This document shows positions 18,465 through 25,945 of a DNA stretch of 64,000 nucleotides, piece after piece (position 1 is the first letter of the stretch; each line of letters begins with the position of its first letter). The DNA comes from Ramlibacter tataouinensis TTB310 (lineage in GTDB: Bacteria > Pseudomonadota > Gammaproteobacteria > Burkholderiales > Burkholderiaceae_C): contig NC_015677.1 in NCBI RefSeq assembly GCF_000215705.1, positions 694,001 through 758,000 on the forward strand. The letters are read 5' to 3'. Position numbers and translations under genes: made by a program. The notes under the pieces were generated by a model. It searched no databases. It was not told the DNA's origin and worked only from the letters and a program-made list of their open reading frames with translations.

Positions 18465-19258
18465 GCGGCCGCGCGGCCGTCCAGCAGCGCCCGCGCCAGC
18501 TCGGTGAAGCCGGCGCCGCGCTCGCCTGGGGTGATCCAGCGCGGCGGGTGCGCCAGCCGGCTCTCGAAGCGGCGGATGTTGGCCACGCCCACGCTGTGCG
18601 GGAAGTGGCGGAACATCAGCTCGTCGTTGGTCGAGTCGCCCACGTAGACCCAGCGCTCCAGCTCGGCATCGATGTCGCGCCCCAGCAGCTGGCGCACGAT
18701 CCAGCGCGCGCCCGACAGCTTGTGGTGCTCGCCCCACCAGCCGTTGACGTGGATGGAGCTCACGGTGGCATTCATGCCCTCGCTGCGCATCAGGGCCACC
18801 ACCTGCTCGATGCGCGCCTGCGGCAGCCGCGTGAACTCGCTGTGGTCGATGGCGATGTCGGTCTCGCGGCCGGCGCTGTCCTGCGCGCGGCGGGCGCCGG
18901 GCACCTCCTGCTCGATGCGTGCCAGCACCTGCTGCATGCGCGCGAAGTTGGCCGCGCGGGTGGCCTCATCCTGCTGGTAGGTCTTGTGCAGCGCGCCCGA
19001 TGCCGTGCGGCGCAGCGCCACGGCGCCGTTCTCGGCCACGATGGCATCGACCGGCCAGGCCAGCGCGAAGGGCTCGCTCCAGCCGGCCGGCCGGCCGGTG
19101 ATGGGGATGAGGTGCAGGCCGGCCTCGCGCAAGGCGCCCAGCGCGGCCAGCGCCTCCGGGGTGATCGCGCCCTCGGTGGTGAGCGTGTCGTCGATATCGG
19201 TCAGCACGCCCGTGATGCCGCGCCGCGGCCCCGGCGGCCACTGCGCCAGGGGCCGCAT
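18461..19258 (-). CDS. HAD-superfamily (IIB) hydrolase, sugar-phosphatase-like
   Basis: A 265-residue haloacid-dehalogenase phosphatase with a C2 cap. Motif I is LTDIDDTLT (D21, D23), motif II lies in IPITGRPAGW, and motif III/IV is YVGDSTNDELMF. The cap contains DIAIDHSEF and SIHVNGWWGEHHK. This organisation is shared with sucrose-phosphate and mannosyl-3-phosphoglycerate phosphatases. The substrate is not defined. Its ATG overlaps the stop of the S41 protease gene (TGATG at 19256-19260), so the two minus-strand genes are translationally coupled. An alternative view is a Cof-type phosphatase. Confidence 0.87.
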   Translation of the reverse strand: MRPLAQWPPGPRRGITGVLTDIDDTLTTEGAITPEALAALGALREAGLHLIPITGRPAGWSEPFALAWPVDAIVAENGAVALRRTASGALHKTYQQDEATRAANFARMQQVLARIEQEVPGARRAQDSAGRETDIAIDHSEFTRLPQARIEQVVALMRSEGMNATVSSIHVNGWWGEHHKLSGARWIVRQLLGRDIDAELERWVYVGDSTNDELMFRHFPHSVGVANIRRFESRLAHPPRWITPGERGAGFTELARALLDGRAAA

Positions 19259-20496
19259 CAGGGCGTGGCGGTCGGCAGCAGCAGGCGGCCGTTGACGCCG
19301 GGCTGCGACGCGCTAGCCGGCCGGCTGGCGGACCGTCCGGCCGTGACGCCCGTGGCCAGGCCTTGCGACAGCAGCGAGGCCTTGCTGGGGGCGCCGGTGG
19401 CGGTGCCGGCGGGGCAGCTGTTGGTGTCGGCATGGAACAGCGCGCCGGCCAGAAGCGGATCGTTCGCCGTACCGGGCTCGATGGTCTCGTTGTCCGTCAC
19501 CCGGCATTGCGGCGTGAATCCGGCCTGGTAGTCGCCAAAGCCCTTGGCGTTGTAGCCCTGGAATTCGACGGCGTAGTAGGTGATGCCGCAGTTGGGCCGG
19601 GCCCTGAAGCCGAACGGCTTGCCGCAGGTGGCTTCCTCCCCGACCACGATGACCTCCACGTCGATGCCGCGCAGGCTGTTGATCACCGATTCGCTGGCCG
19701 AACAGGTCAGCGCCGAGCTGAGGACATAGACCCGGGGCAGCGAAAGCTGCGGCAGCATCGTCCCTGCCGGGTATTGCCGCTCCGCGAACTGCACCTTGTT
19801 CGTGAAGTAGAAGGTGTTCCTTTCGCTCTCCGCCTGCCGCTTGTTGTTGAATTGCAGTCGTTCGAAGACCCGGCCTTCGGCCGCAGGAGCGGTCACCATG
19901 GATGCCGCGGCCTGCGCGCTGTACAGATAGCCTCCGCCGTTGAAGCGTAGGTCGAGCACGAGGTCCTGCACGCCGCTCTGCGCCTTCAGGTAGTTGAACG
20001 CGGTGATCAGCTGGTCCTGCGCACCGGTCAGGAAGTCGTCCACCCGGACGTAACCCGCGGTCCGGCCGCCCGGGCTGCGCACGGTCTTGTACTCCGGCAC
20101 GGAGTCGCCTGCCGTGAGCTTCAGGGCAGTGCCCGCAGCCGCCGTGGCGGTGGCTGCCAGGCTGGTGGGCTCGAAGCCGCTGTAGGACCCGGAGCCGTCG
20201 CTGTAACGATCCTTGGGCACCAGCAGCGCCCGGAAGTAGTCGGGCGCCGAGCTGTAGTTCGCCGGGTTCAGGTTGACGATCTCGTCGTACCACAGGTAGA
20301 CCTCGTCGAGGTAGCTGCGCACGAACAGCTTCTGGCCTTCGGGCGTGCAGACGCCGCCGTAGTCGGCGGAGGACGGCGGGCGCGAGGCATCGGCACCGCC
20401 GCCGCCACCGCCGCCGCAGGCGGCCAGCAGCAAGGTGGCGGATACGCAGGCCAGACCGGCCGCGCGGCGCATGGAGGAAGGGAGGGAACGGGTCAC
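19258..20496 (-). CDS. S41-family (tail-specific) protease, lipoprotein
   Basis: A 412-residue exported protein. The lipobox LLLAAC is followed by seven glycines, so it is predicted to be lipid-anchored. The N-terminal YLDEVYLWYDEIVNLNP and KDRYSDGSGSYSGFEP are typical of the helical domain ahead of PDZ-like and S41 domains in this group. RTAGYVRVDDFLTGAQDQLITAFN, DLVLDLRFNGGGYL and SSALTCSASESVINSLRG, with the nucleophile Ser, define the protease core. The GTG at 20496 is preferred because the ATG at 20472 is preceded only by pyrimidines; both keep the signal. It is coupled to the HAD gene. Target proteins are unknown. Confidence 0.85.
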   Translation of the reverse strand: MTRSLPSSMRRAAGLACVSATLLLAACGGGGGGGADASRPPSSADYGGVCTPEGQKLFVRSYLDEVYLWYDEIVNLNPANYSSAPDYFRALLVPKDRYSDGSGSYSGFEPTSLAATATAAAGTALKLTAGDSVPEYKTVRSPGGRTAGYVRVDDFLTGAQDQLITAFNYLKAQSGVQDLVLDLRFNGGGYLYSAQAAASMVTAPAAEGRVFERLQFNNKRQAESERNTFYFTNKVQFAERQYPAGTMLPQLSLPRVYVLSSALTCSASESVINSLRGIDVEVIVVGEEATCGKPFGFRARPNCGITYYAVEFQGYNAKGFGDYQAGFTPQCRVTDNETIEPGTANDPLLAGALFHADTNSCPAGTATGAPSKASLLSQGLATGVTAGRSASRPASASQPGVNGRLLLPTATP

Positions 20497-20558
20497 GCTT
20501 GGCTTTCGCAAAAGATGCGGCGCATTATGCGGGCGCCGCCGGGCCTTGCCGGCGGGTG

Positions 20559-22190
20559 TCAGGACTGCAAGGCCAATCCGGCGTGCTCGCGCAACGGATG
20601 GAAGTGGATCCTGGGAAATCTTTCCTGCGCCAGCCGCACGTCGTAGGGCGAGGTGCACAGGTAAGCCAGGGCGTCGGCCGCATCCAGGGCCATGCGCTGG
20701 GGGTAAGCGTCTGTAAACGCGCGCAGTTCGGCCGGCGTGTCCGCGGTGATCCAGCGGGCGCCCGTGTACTGGCAGCCTTCCAGCCGGATGTCGGCGTCGT
20801 ACTCCGCCTTCAGGCGGTGCTGCACCACCTCGAACTGCAGCTGCCCCACGGCCCCCAGCAGCATGGCGCCGCCGGCCTGCGGACGGAACACCTGGATCGC
20901 GCCTTCCTCGCCCAGCTGGGCCAGGCCCTGCTGCAGCTGCTTGGTGCGCAGCGGGTTCTTCAGCAGCACGGTCATGAACAGCTCAGGCGCGAAGAAGGGC
21001 AGGCCGGTGAACTGCAGGCTCGCGCCGTCGGTGATGGTGTCGCCCAGCTGCACGCCGCCATGCGTGGTGAAGCCGATGATGTCGCCGGCGTACGCCTCGT
21101 CCACCGCCTCGCGCCGCTGCGACAGGAAGGTGACCACCGAGGTCGGGCGCAGCTCCTTGCCGGTGCGCTGCACCTTGAGCTTCATGCCCGGGGTGTACTT
21201 GCCCGAGGCCATGCGCACGAAGGCGATGCGGTCGCGGTGGTTGGCGTCCATGTTGGCCTGGACCTTGAAGACCACCCCGGAGAAGGCGGGCTCGTCGGGC
21301 TGGATGATCTTCTCCTGCGGCTGCCGGTTCACGATCAGCGAACTCTTGCGCGGCTGCGGCGCGGGCGCCAGGTCCACCAGCGCGTCCAGCACCTCCATCA
21401 CGCCGAAGTTGTTGACGCCCGAGCCGAAGAACACCGGCGTCTGCTTCGCATCCAGGAAGGCCTGGTGGTCCCATTCCGGCGAGGCGCCCGCGGCCAGCTC
21501 CATGCTCTCGGCCGCCGCGTCCCACTCGCCCTCGAAGCGCCGGCGCAACGTGCCGGCGTCCGACAGCGGGAGGGTCTCGAAGTCCTGGGGCCGGCGCTCG
21601 CTGCCGGACTCGAACACCGTCATGGCCTGCGTGCGCAGGTTCACGATGCCGCCGAACGACTTGCCCTTGCCCACCGGCCAGGTCATGGGCACGCAGGGCA
21701 TGCCCAGCTCGCGCTCCACCTCGTCCAGGATGTCCAGCGGCTCGCGCACCTCGCGGTCCATCTTGTTGACGAAGGTGATGATGGGCGTGTTGCGCTGGCG
21801 GCAGACCTCGATCAGCCGGCGCGTCTGCGCCTCCACGCCGTTGGCCGCGTCGATCACCATCAGCGCCGAGTCCACGGCCGTGAGCACGCGGTAGGTGTCC
21901 TCGGAGAAGTCCTTGTGGCCCGGCGTGTCCAGCAGGTTGATCACGTGGTCGCGGTACAGCATCTGCATCACCGAGGAGGCCACCGAGATGCCGCGCTGCT
22001 TCTCGATCTCCATCCAGTCGGAGGTGGCGTGGCGCGAGGCCTTGCGCGCCTTGACGCTGCCGGCGATCTGGATCGCGCCGGAGAACAGCAGCAGCTTTTC
22101 CGTCAGCGTGGTCTTGCCCGCGTCGGGGTGGGAGATGATGGCGAAGGTGCGGCGGCGCCGGGTTTCGGCGGCCAGGGGCGAGGACGACAA
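20559..22190 (-). CDS. prfC: Peptide chain release factor 3 (TTG start)
   Basis: A 543-residue translational GTPase that recycles RF1/RF2 from the ribosome. The G motifs are SHPDAGKTTLTE (P-loop), DTPGHKDFSEDTYR (G3) and TFVNKMDRE (G4); the effector region RHATSDWMEIEKQRGIS is intact. C-terminal domains include PFFAPELFMTVLLKNPLRTKQL and GAVGQLQFEVVQHRLKAEY. The TTG at 22190 has GGAG about 7 nt upstream and gives the family's usual length. An in-frame GTG at 22307 would add 39 unconserved residues and overlap the divergent polymerase gene. High confidence in identity, moderate in start. Confidence 0.96.
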   Translation of the reverse strand: MSSSPLAAETRRRRTFAIISHPDAGKTTLTEKLLLFSGAIQIAGSVKARKASRHATSDWMEIEKQRGISVASSVMQMLYRDHVINLLDTPGHKDFSEDTYRVLTAVDSALMVIDAANGVEAQTRRLIEVCRQRNTPIITFVNKMDREVREPLDILDEVERELGMPCVPMTWPVGKGKSFGGIVNLRTQAMTVFESGSERRPQDFETLPLSDAGTLRRRFEGEWDAAAESMELAAGASPEWDHQAFLDAKQTPVFFGSGVNNFGVMEVLDALVDLAPAPQPRKSSLIVNRQPQEKIIQPDEPAFSGVVFKVQANMDANHRDRIAFVRMASGKYTPGMKLKVQRTGKELRPTSVVTFLSQRREAVDEAYAGDIIGFTTHGGVQLGDTITDGASLQFTGLPFFAPELFMTVLLKNPLRTKQLQQGLAQLGEEGAIQVFRPQAGGAMLLGAVGQLQFEVVQHRLKAEYDADIRLEGCQYTGARWITADTPAELRAFTDAYPQRMALDAADALAYLCTSPYDVRLAQERFPRIHFHPLREHAGLALQS

Positions 22191-22288
22191 GGGAAGCTCC
22201 GGAAGGGGCGGCGAAGCGGTTCGGCGCTCTGCAGTGCAAACCGTTTCAGCAAACCCCGTATTGTGCCGCGCGGGTGTAGCGTGGCTCC

Positions 22289-23521
22289 ATGACCAGCCCC
22301 GATGCACCCGTCCGCCTGCAGGTGGAAGGCCGCGAGCTGGTGGTCACGCATCCCGGCAAGCTGCTCTTTCCCGAGGCGGGCCTCACCAAGCTGGACCTGG
22401 TGAACTACTACCTGGCGGTGGCCGAAGGCGCCTTGCGCGGCGCCGGCAGCCGGCCCTGCGTGATGGTGCGCTACCCCGACGGCATCGGCGGCGAGTTCTT
22501 CTTCCAGAAGCGCGCGCCGGCCAGCCGGCCGGCCTGGGTGGAGGTGAGCACCATCCGCTTCCCCTCCGGCCGCACGGCCGAGGAGGTGGTGCCGCGCGAC
22601 GCGGCCACCCTGGCCTGGATGGCCCAGCTGGGCTGCATCGAGCTGCACCCGCACCCGGTGCGCGCCGACGACCTCGACCATCCCGATGAGCTGCGCGTGG
22701 ACCTGGACCCGATGCCCGGCGTGGCCTGGCGGCAGATCCAGCAGGTGGCCGCCGTGGTGCGCGAGGTGCTGCACGAGGTGGGCCTCACCGGCTGGCCCAA
22801 GACCTCCGGCTCGCGCGGCATCCACGTCATCGCCCGCATCCAGCGGCGCTGGACCTTCGACCAGGTGCGCCGCGCCGCGCTGGCGCTGGCGCGCGAGGTG
22901 GAGCGCCGAGCGCCCGACCTGGCCACCAGCCGGTGGTGGAAGGAGGAACGGCACGGCGTGTTCGTGGACTACAACCAGAACGCCAAGGACCGCACCGTCG
23001 CCTCGGCCTACTCGGTGCGGCCCAAGCCGGATGCGCGCGTGTCGGCGCCGGTGACCTGGGACGAGCTGCAGCAGTGCGACCCGGCGGACTTCACGCTGCG
23101 CACCGTGCCGGCGCGCCTGCGGGCCATCGGCGATCCGCATGCCGGCATCGACGAGGCGGCCTGCTCGCTGGAGGCCCTGCTCGGGCTGTCGGCCCGGCAG
23201 GAGGCGCAAGGCCAGGGCGACGCGCCCTGGCCGCCGCACTACCGCAGGCAATCCGGCGAGCCGACCCGCGCGCCGCCCTCGACGCGTGCCCGCCGCCAGG
23301 CCGCCAGGCCGCTGATCGAGATCGCGCGCGCCGACCGCGAGGCCGACGCCTTGGCCGCCGCGCAAGCCTGGAAGCAGAAGCACCCCCAGGTCGCCGCCCA
23401 CCTGCAGCCCGCCGACGTGCTGGTCGACCGCATGCGGAGCAGCTCCTCGCTGTGGTGGCGCGTGCGCATCAACCTGGAGCACGTGCCGGCGCGGCTGCGC
23501 CCGAAGGAAGCGGGCAGCTAG
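22289..23521 (+). CDS. Stand-alone LigD-type polymerase domain (archaeo-eukaryotic primase superfamily)
   Basis: A 410-residue protein equivalent to the POL domain of bacterial LigD, which adds ribonucleotides or deoxynucleotides during end joining and gap filling. The catalytic pair is in LRVDLDPMPG (D138, D140), SGSRGIHVIA (173-182) is the nucleotide-binding motif, and the third carboxylate is in GVFVDYNQNAKDRT (D227). YSVRPKPDARVSAPVTWDEL ends the domain. A ~100-residue basic extension follows (about 310-410). No ligase or nuclease domain is fused; a separate ATP-dependent ligase lies 5.7 kb downstream, and no Ku gene is seen. This arrangement resembles Prim-PolC plus LigC pairs. Confidence 0.92.
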   Translation: MTSPDAPVRLQVEGRELVVTHPGKLLFPEAGLTKLDLVNYYLAVAEGALRGAGSRPCVMVRYPDGIGGEFFFQKRAPASRPAWVEVSTIRFPSGRTAEEVVPRDAATLAWMAQLGCIELHPHPVRADDLDHPDELRVDLDPMPGVAWRQIQQVAAVVREVLHEVGLTGWPKTSGSRGIHVIARIQRRWTFDQVRRAALALAREVERRAPDLATSRWWKEERHGVFVDYNQNAKDRTVASAYSVRPKPDARVSAPVTWDELQQCDPADFTLRTVPARLRAIGDPHAGIDEAACSLEALLGLSARQEAQGQGDAPWPPHYRRQSGEPTRAPPSTRARRQAARPLIEIARADREADALAAAQAWKQKHPQVAAHLQPADVLVDRMRSSSSLWWRVRINLEHVPARLRPKEAGS

Positions 23522-23567
23522 CGGCTGCCGAGCTTGCATTCGCCGCGGCCAGCCCCAGCTTCACGGC

Positions 23568-23891
23568 ATGAACACGCCCTCTGTCTCCCCTTCCAAGAAC
23601 CTGGTCGCCCTGGCCCGGATGCTTGAGCGGCTGGAGCGCAGCGCCCAGCCGGTCGATGCCGGCCAGTACCGCGCCCTGGTGGCCCGCGTGGCCGCGGAAC
23701 TCGAGTCGGCGCCGCGCGGCGCCGCGCTCGACGCCGTGCTCGCCACCTTCCCCAGTGCCGCGCAGCTGTACGAGAACCTGAACTACCGGCACGCCGGCCT
23801 GTGCCGCTCGCCGCTGGAGCCGGCACTGGCCGCCGAGGTCGCGGCGCGTGCGGCCATCGCCGCCGCCCGCCGGCAGCCGCGGCCTGCCTGA
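23568..23891 (+). CDS. Hypothetical protein, small helical
   Basis: A 107-residue Ala/Arg-rich protein with no recognised family. It is predicted mostly helical: SKNLVALARMLERLERSAQP, GQYRALVARVAAELESA and AAQLYENLNYRHAGLCRSPLE, then an Ala/Arg tail. The ATG is 46 bp after the polymerase stop on the same strand. The composition and third-position GC match a genuine coding frame, and the internal LYENLNYRHAGLCRSPLE is more varied than random GC-rich translation. It may be co-transcribed with the polymerase gene. Confidence 0.6.
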   Translation: MNTPSVSPSKNLVALARMLERLERSAQPVDAGQYRALVARVAAELESAPRGAALDAVLATFPSAAQLYENLNYRHAGLCRSPLEPALAAEVAARAAIAAARRQPRPA

Positions 23892-24003
23892 GCCGCACCG
23901 CCGGCTGCCTTGGCGGCTCCTACAGGTCAGGCCGAAGCCGCCTGACATACGCCGGCGACCGCGTGCGCAAGACTGGCCTTCACCGACAGCCAGCCACAAC
24001 GAC

Positions 24004-24189
24004 ATGTCCGACATCCCGACGTACGTCTATCCCTTCATCATCGCCGTGATCGCCGCCATTGCCGGCCGGCTGCTCGGCGGTCCCGTCCGCGACGATGCCA
24101 GTTCGCTGCCCGGCTGGATCCTGTACGCCGTGGCCTTGGGCTGCGTCATCATCGGGTTTGCCACGATGTGGCTGAGCAGTCAGCCCTGA
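24004..24189 (+). CDS. Small two-helix membrane protein (61 aa)
   Basis: MSDIPTYVYPFIIAVIAAIAG begins a first membrane helix (about 9-25). A short polar loop, GGPVRDDASSLPG, leads to a second helix, WILYAVALGCVIIGFATMWL (about 38-57), and a short SSQP tail. No family is recognised. The topology and the start near CAACGACATG, with no strong ribosome binding site, give moderate support. It ends right at the edge of the inverted-repeat element that fills the next 440 bp. Confidence 0.6.
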   Translation: MSDIPTYVYPFIIAVIAAIAGRLLGGPVRDDASSLPGWILYAVALGCVIIGFATMWLSSQP

Positions 24190-24192
24190 CTT

Positions 24193-24630
24193 TTTTCTCC
24201 CCCCTCTCCCCCCCCCGCCCCTCTTCGCCCCCGCCGGGGCGAAGAGGGGAGCCTTGATTTGGTTGCGTCGCGCCGGCTACGCCACTACCAGGAGCCGTTG
24301 CCACCTCCGCGGTGAACCACGGCCCGGGCGCTGCAGTCCTAGGAATGGCCGCCCGACCAGCTCGCAGCCGCAAGCTAGCGCGCAAGCGCGGCTGGCTCGT
24401 AGGGAGCCGGCATCCCCTCTTTTTGTCTTGTGCTGGCCAGCGCTTGCGCGGCCAGCGGCTCCGAGCCTGCTGGCATCGAAGCGCGTCCAACAGCGGGTTC
24501 GCGCCGTGGTGTGCTGACCGGCACCGCGACCTCACCCCCGTAGCTCCGTATTCGGTGCGCGAGGACAAATCCAGGCTCCCCCCTTCGCCCCGGCGGGGGG
24601 CGAAGAGGGGCGGGGGGAGAAGGGGGGGAA
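24193..24630. mobile_element. Non-coding element with ~60-bp terminal inverted repeats (MITE-like or composite REP)
   Basis: The left end (24193-24260) and right end (24567-24630) are near-perfect inverted copies of each other. Each contains the palindrome CCCCTCTTCGCCCC / GGGGCGAAGAGGGG or a close variant, and each then runs inward through GGGGAGCCTTGATTT (left) or AAATCCAGGCTCCCC (right). Inside is a further exact 11-bp inverted repeat, CGCGCAAGCGC (24379-24389) with GCGCTTGCGCG (24440-24450). No coding frame is convincing within. The structure fits a small non-autonomous element or a large intergenic repeat. It occupies almost all of the 577-bp gap 24190-24766; the remaining bases hold only the leader of the next gene. 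Confidence 0.6.
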
Positions 24631-24749
24631 GCTTGCCCAGCAACGCAACATTCCGTACTGCCGTGCTTCACCGCCCCACAGCCGAGACCCGCATGGATAA
24701 GATGACCCGACAACGTGCGACACGCACACGGTCAGGGAGATCGACACCC

Positions 24750-24770
24750 ATGCCGGTGTTCATGCCATGA
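24750..24770 (+). promoter_or_regulatory. Six-codon leader ORF overlapping the glycosyltransferase start
   Basis: The strong ribosome binding site AGGGAGA (24734-24740) lies 9 nt before an ATG that encodes only MPVFMP. Its TGA overlaps the glycosyltransferase ATG as ATGA (24767-24770). The main gene has no close ribosome binding site of its own, so ribosomes probably load on the mini-ORF and re-initiate. Whether this is regulatory is inference. Confidence 0.45.
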
Positions 24771-25945
24771 AGCTGGTCGTCTTCGGCCTGACGGTCAGTT
24801 CATCCTGGGGCAACGGCCATGCCACCTTGTGGCGCGGCCTCTGGCGCGCGCTTGCCGCCGCGGGCCACCGCGTGGTGTTCTTCGAGCGCGACGTGCCCTA
24901 CTACGCGCAGCACCGCGACCTGACGCAGCTGCCGGGCGGCGAGCTGGTGCTCTACCCGCAATGGGAGGACATCCGGCCGCGCGCTGCGCGCGAGCTGCGC
25001 GATGCCGACGCGGTGATGGTCACCTCCTACTGCCCCGACGGCGTCGCGGCCACGCAGCTGCTGATGGACTCGGACAGCCCGGCCGTCAAGGTGTTCTACG
25101 ACATGGACACGCCGGTCACGCTGGAGGCTATCCGCGCCGGCGGAACCGTGCCCTACATCGGCCCGCGCGGCCTGCGCGACTTCGACCTGGTGCTCAGCTA
25201 CACCGGCGGCCCTTCGCTGGGCGAGCTGGAATCGCTGCTGGGCGCGCGCCGGGTGCGCACGCTCTACGGCCACGTCGACCCGCAGGTGCACCGCCGCGTG
25301 CCCGCCGTGGACAGCTACGGCGCCGACCTGTCCTACCTGGGCACCTACGCGGCCGACCGGCAGGCCGCCCTGGAGGCCTTGTTCATCGAACCGGCGCGGC
25401 GCCTGCCGGCACGCGGCTTCCTGATCGGCGGCGCCCAGTACCCGGCCGACTTCCCGTGGACGGACAACATCCGCTTCGTGCGGCACCTGCCGCCGGTGGA
25501 GCATCCCGCCTTCTTCTCGTCCTCGCGCCTGACGCTCAGCGTCACCCGCCGCGCCATGGCCGACAACGGCCACTGCCCCTCGGGGCGCCTGTTCGAGGCC
25601 GCCGCCTGCGGCACGCCGGTGGTCAGCGACTGGTGGACGGGGCTGGACGCCTTCTTCGAGCCGGGGCGCGAGATCCTGGTGGCGCGCTCCACCGCCGACG
25701 TGGTGCAGGCGCTGGAACTGCCCGACGAGCAGGTCGCGCGCATCGCCCGGGCGGCCCGCGAACGCGTGCTGGCCGAGCACACCTCGGCGCACCGCGCACG
25801 CGAGCTCGAAGCGCTGCTGGACAACCTGACGACAAAGGACGCACCACATGTGGGGAATCATTCCGGCGGCCGGCATGGCCACGCGCATCCAGCCCCTGGG
25901 CTTCTCGAAGGAGCTGCTGCCGGTGGGCAGCCACCTGGTCGGTGA
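24767..25945 (+). CDS. CgeB-like glycosyltransferase
   Basis: A 392-residue GT-B-fold protein resembling the CgeB / glycosyltransferase-family-1-like group. The N-terminal MKLVVFGLTVSSSWGNGHATLWRGLWRALAAAGHRVVFFERD is a Rossmann start with donor/acceptor loops. DLVLSYTGGPSLGELESLLG lies in the middle, and the C-terminal nucleotide-sugar site is RAMADNGHCPSGRLFEAAACGTPVVSDWWTGLDAFFEPGREI. It is therefore expected to move a sugar from an NDP-sugar. The recognisable domain ends near HRARELEALLD; a further ~33 residues overlap the next gene by 98 bp, an unusually long overlap that suggests a lost stop codon. It starts within the ATGA of a mini-ORF. Confidence 0.85.
   Translation: MKLVVFGLTVSSSWGNGHATLWRGLWRALAAAGHRVVFFERDVPYYAQHRDLTQLPGGELVLYPQWEDIRPRAARELRDADAVMVTSYCPDGVAATQLLMDSDSPAVKVFYDMDTPVTLEAIRAGGTVPYIGPRGLRDFDLVLSYTGGPSLGELESLLGARRVRTLYGHVDPQVHRRVPAVDSYGADLSYLGTYAADRQAALEALFIEPARRLPARGFLIGGAQYPADFPWTDNIRFVRHLPPVEHPAFFSSSRLTLSVTRRAMADNGHCPSGRLFEAAACGTPVVSDWWTGLDAFFEPGREILVARSTADVVQALELPDEQVARIARAARERVLAEHTSAHRARELEALLDNLTTKDAPHVGNHSGGRHGHAHPAPGLLEGAAAGGQPPGR

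Noticed and set aside
24190..24766. Possible tRNA or small gene in the long intergenic gap
   Set aside because: No cloverleaf or TTCGAATC-type T-loop is seen; the open frames here are Arg/Pro-rich and cross the terminal inverted repeats.
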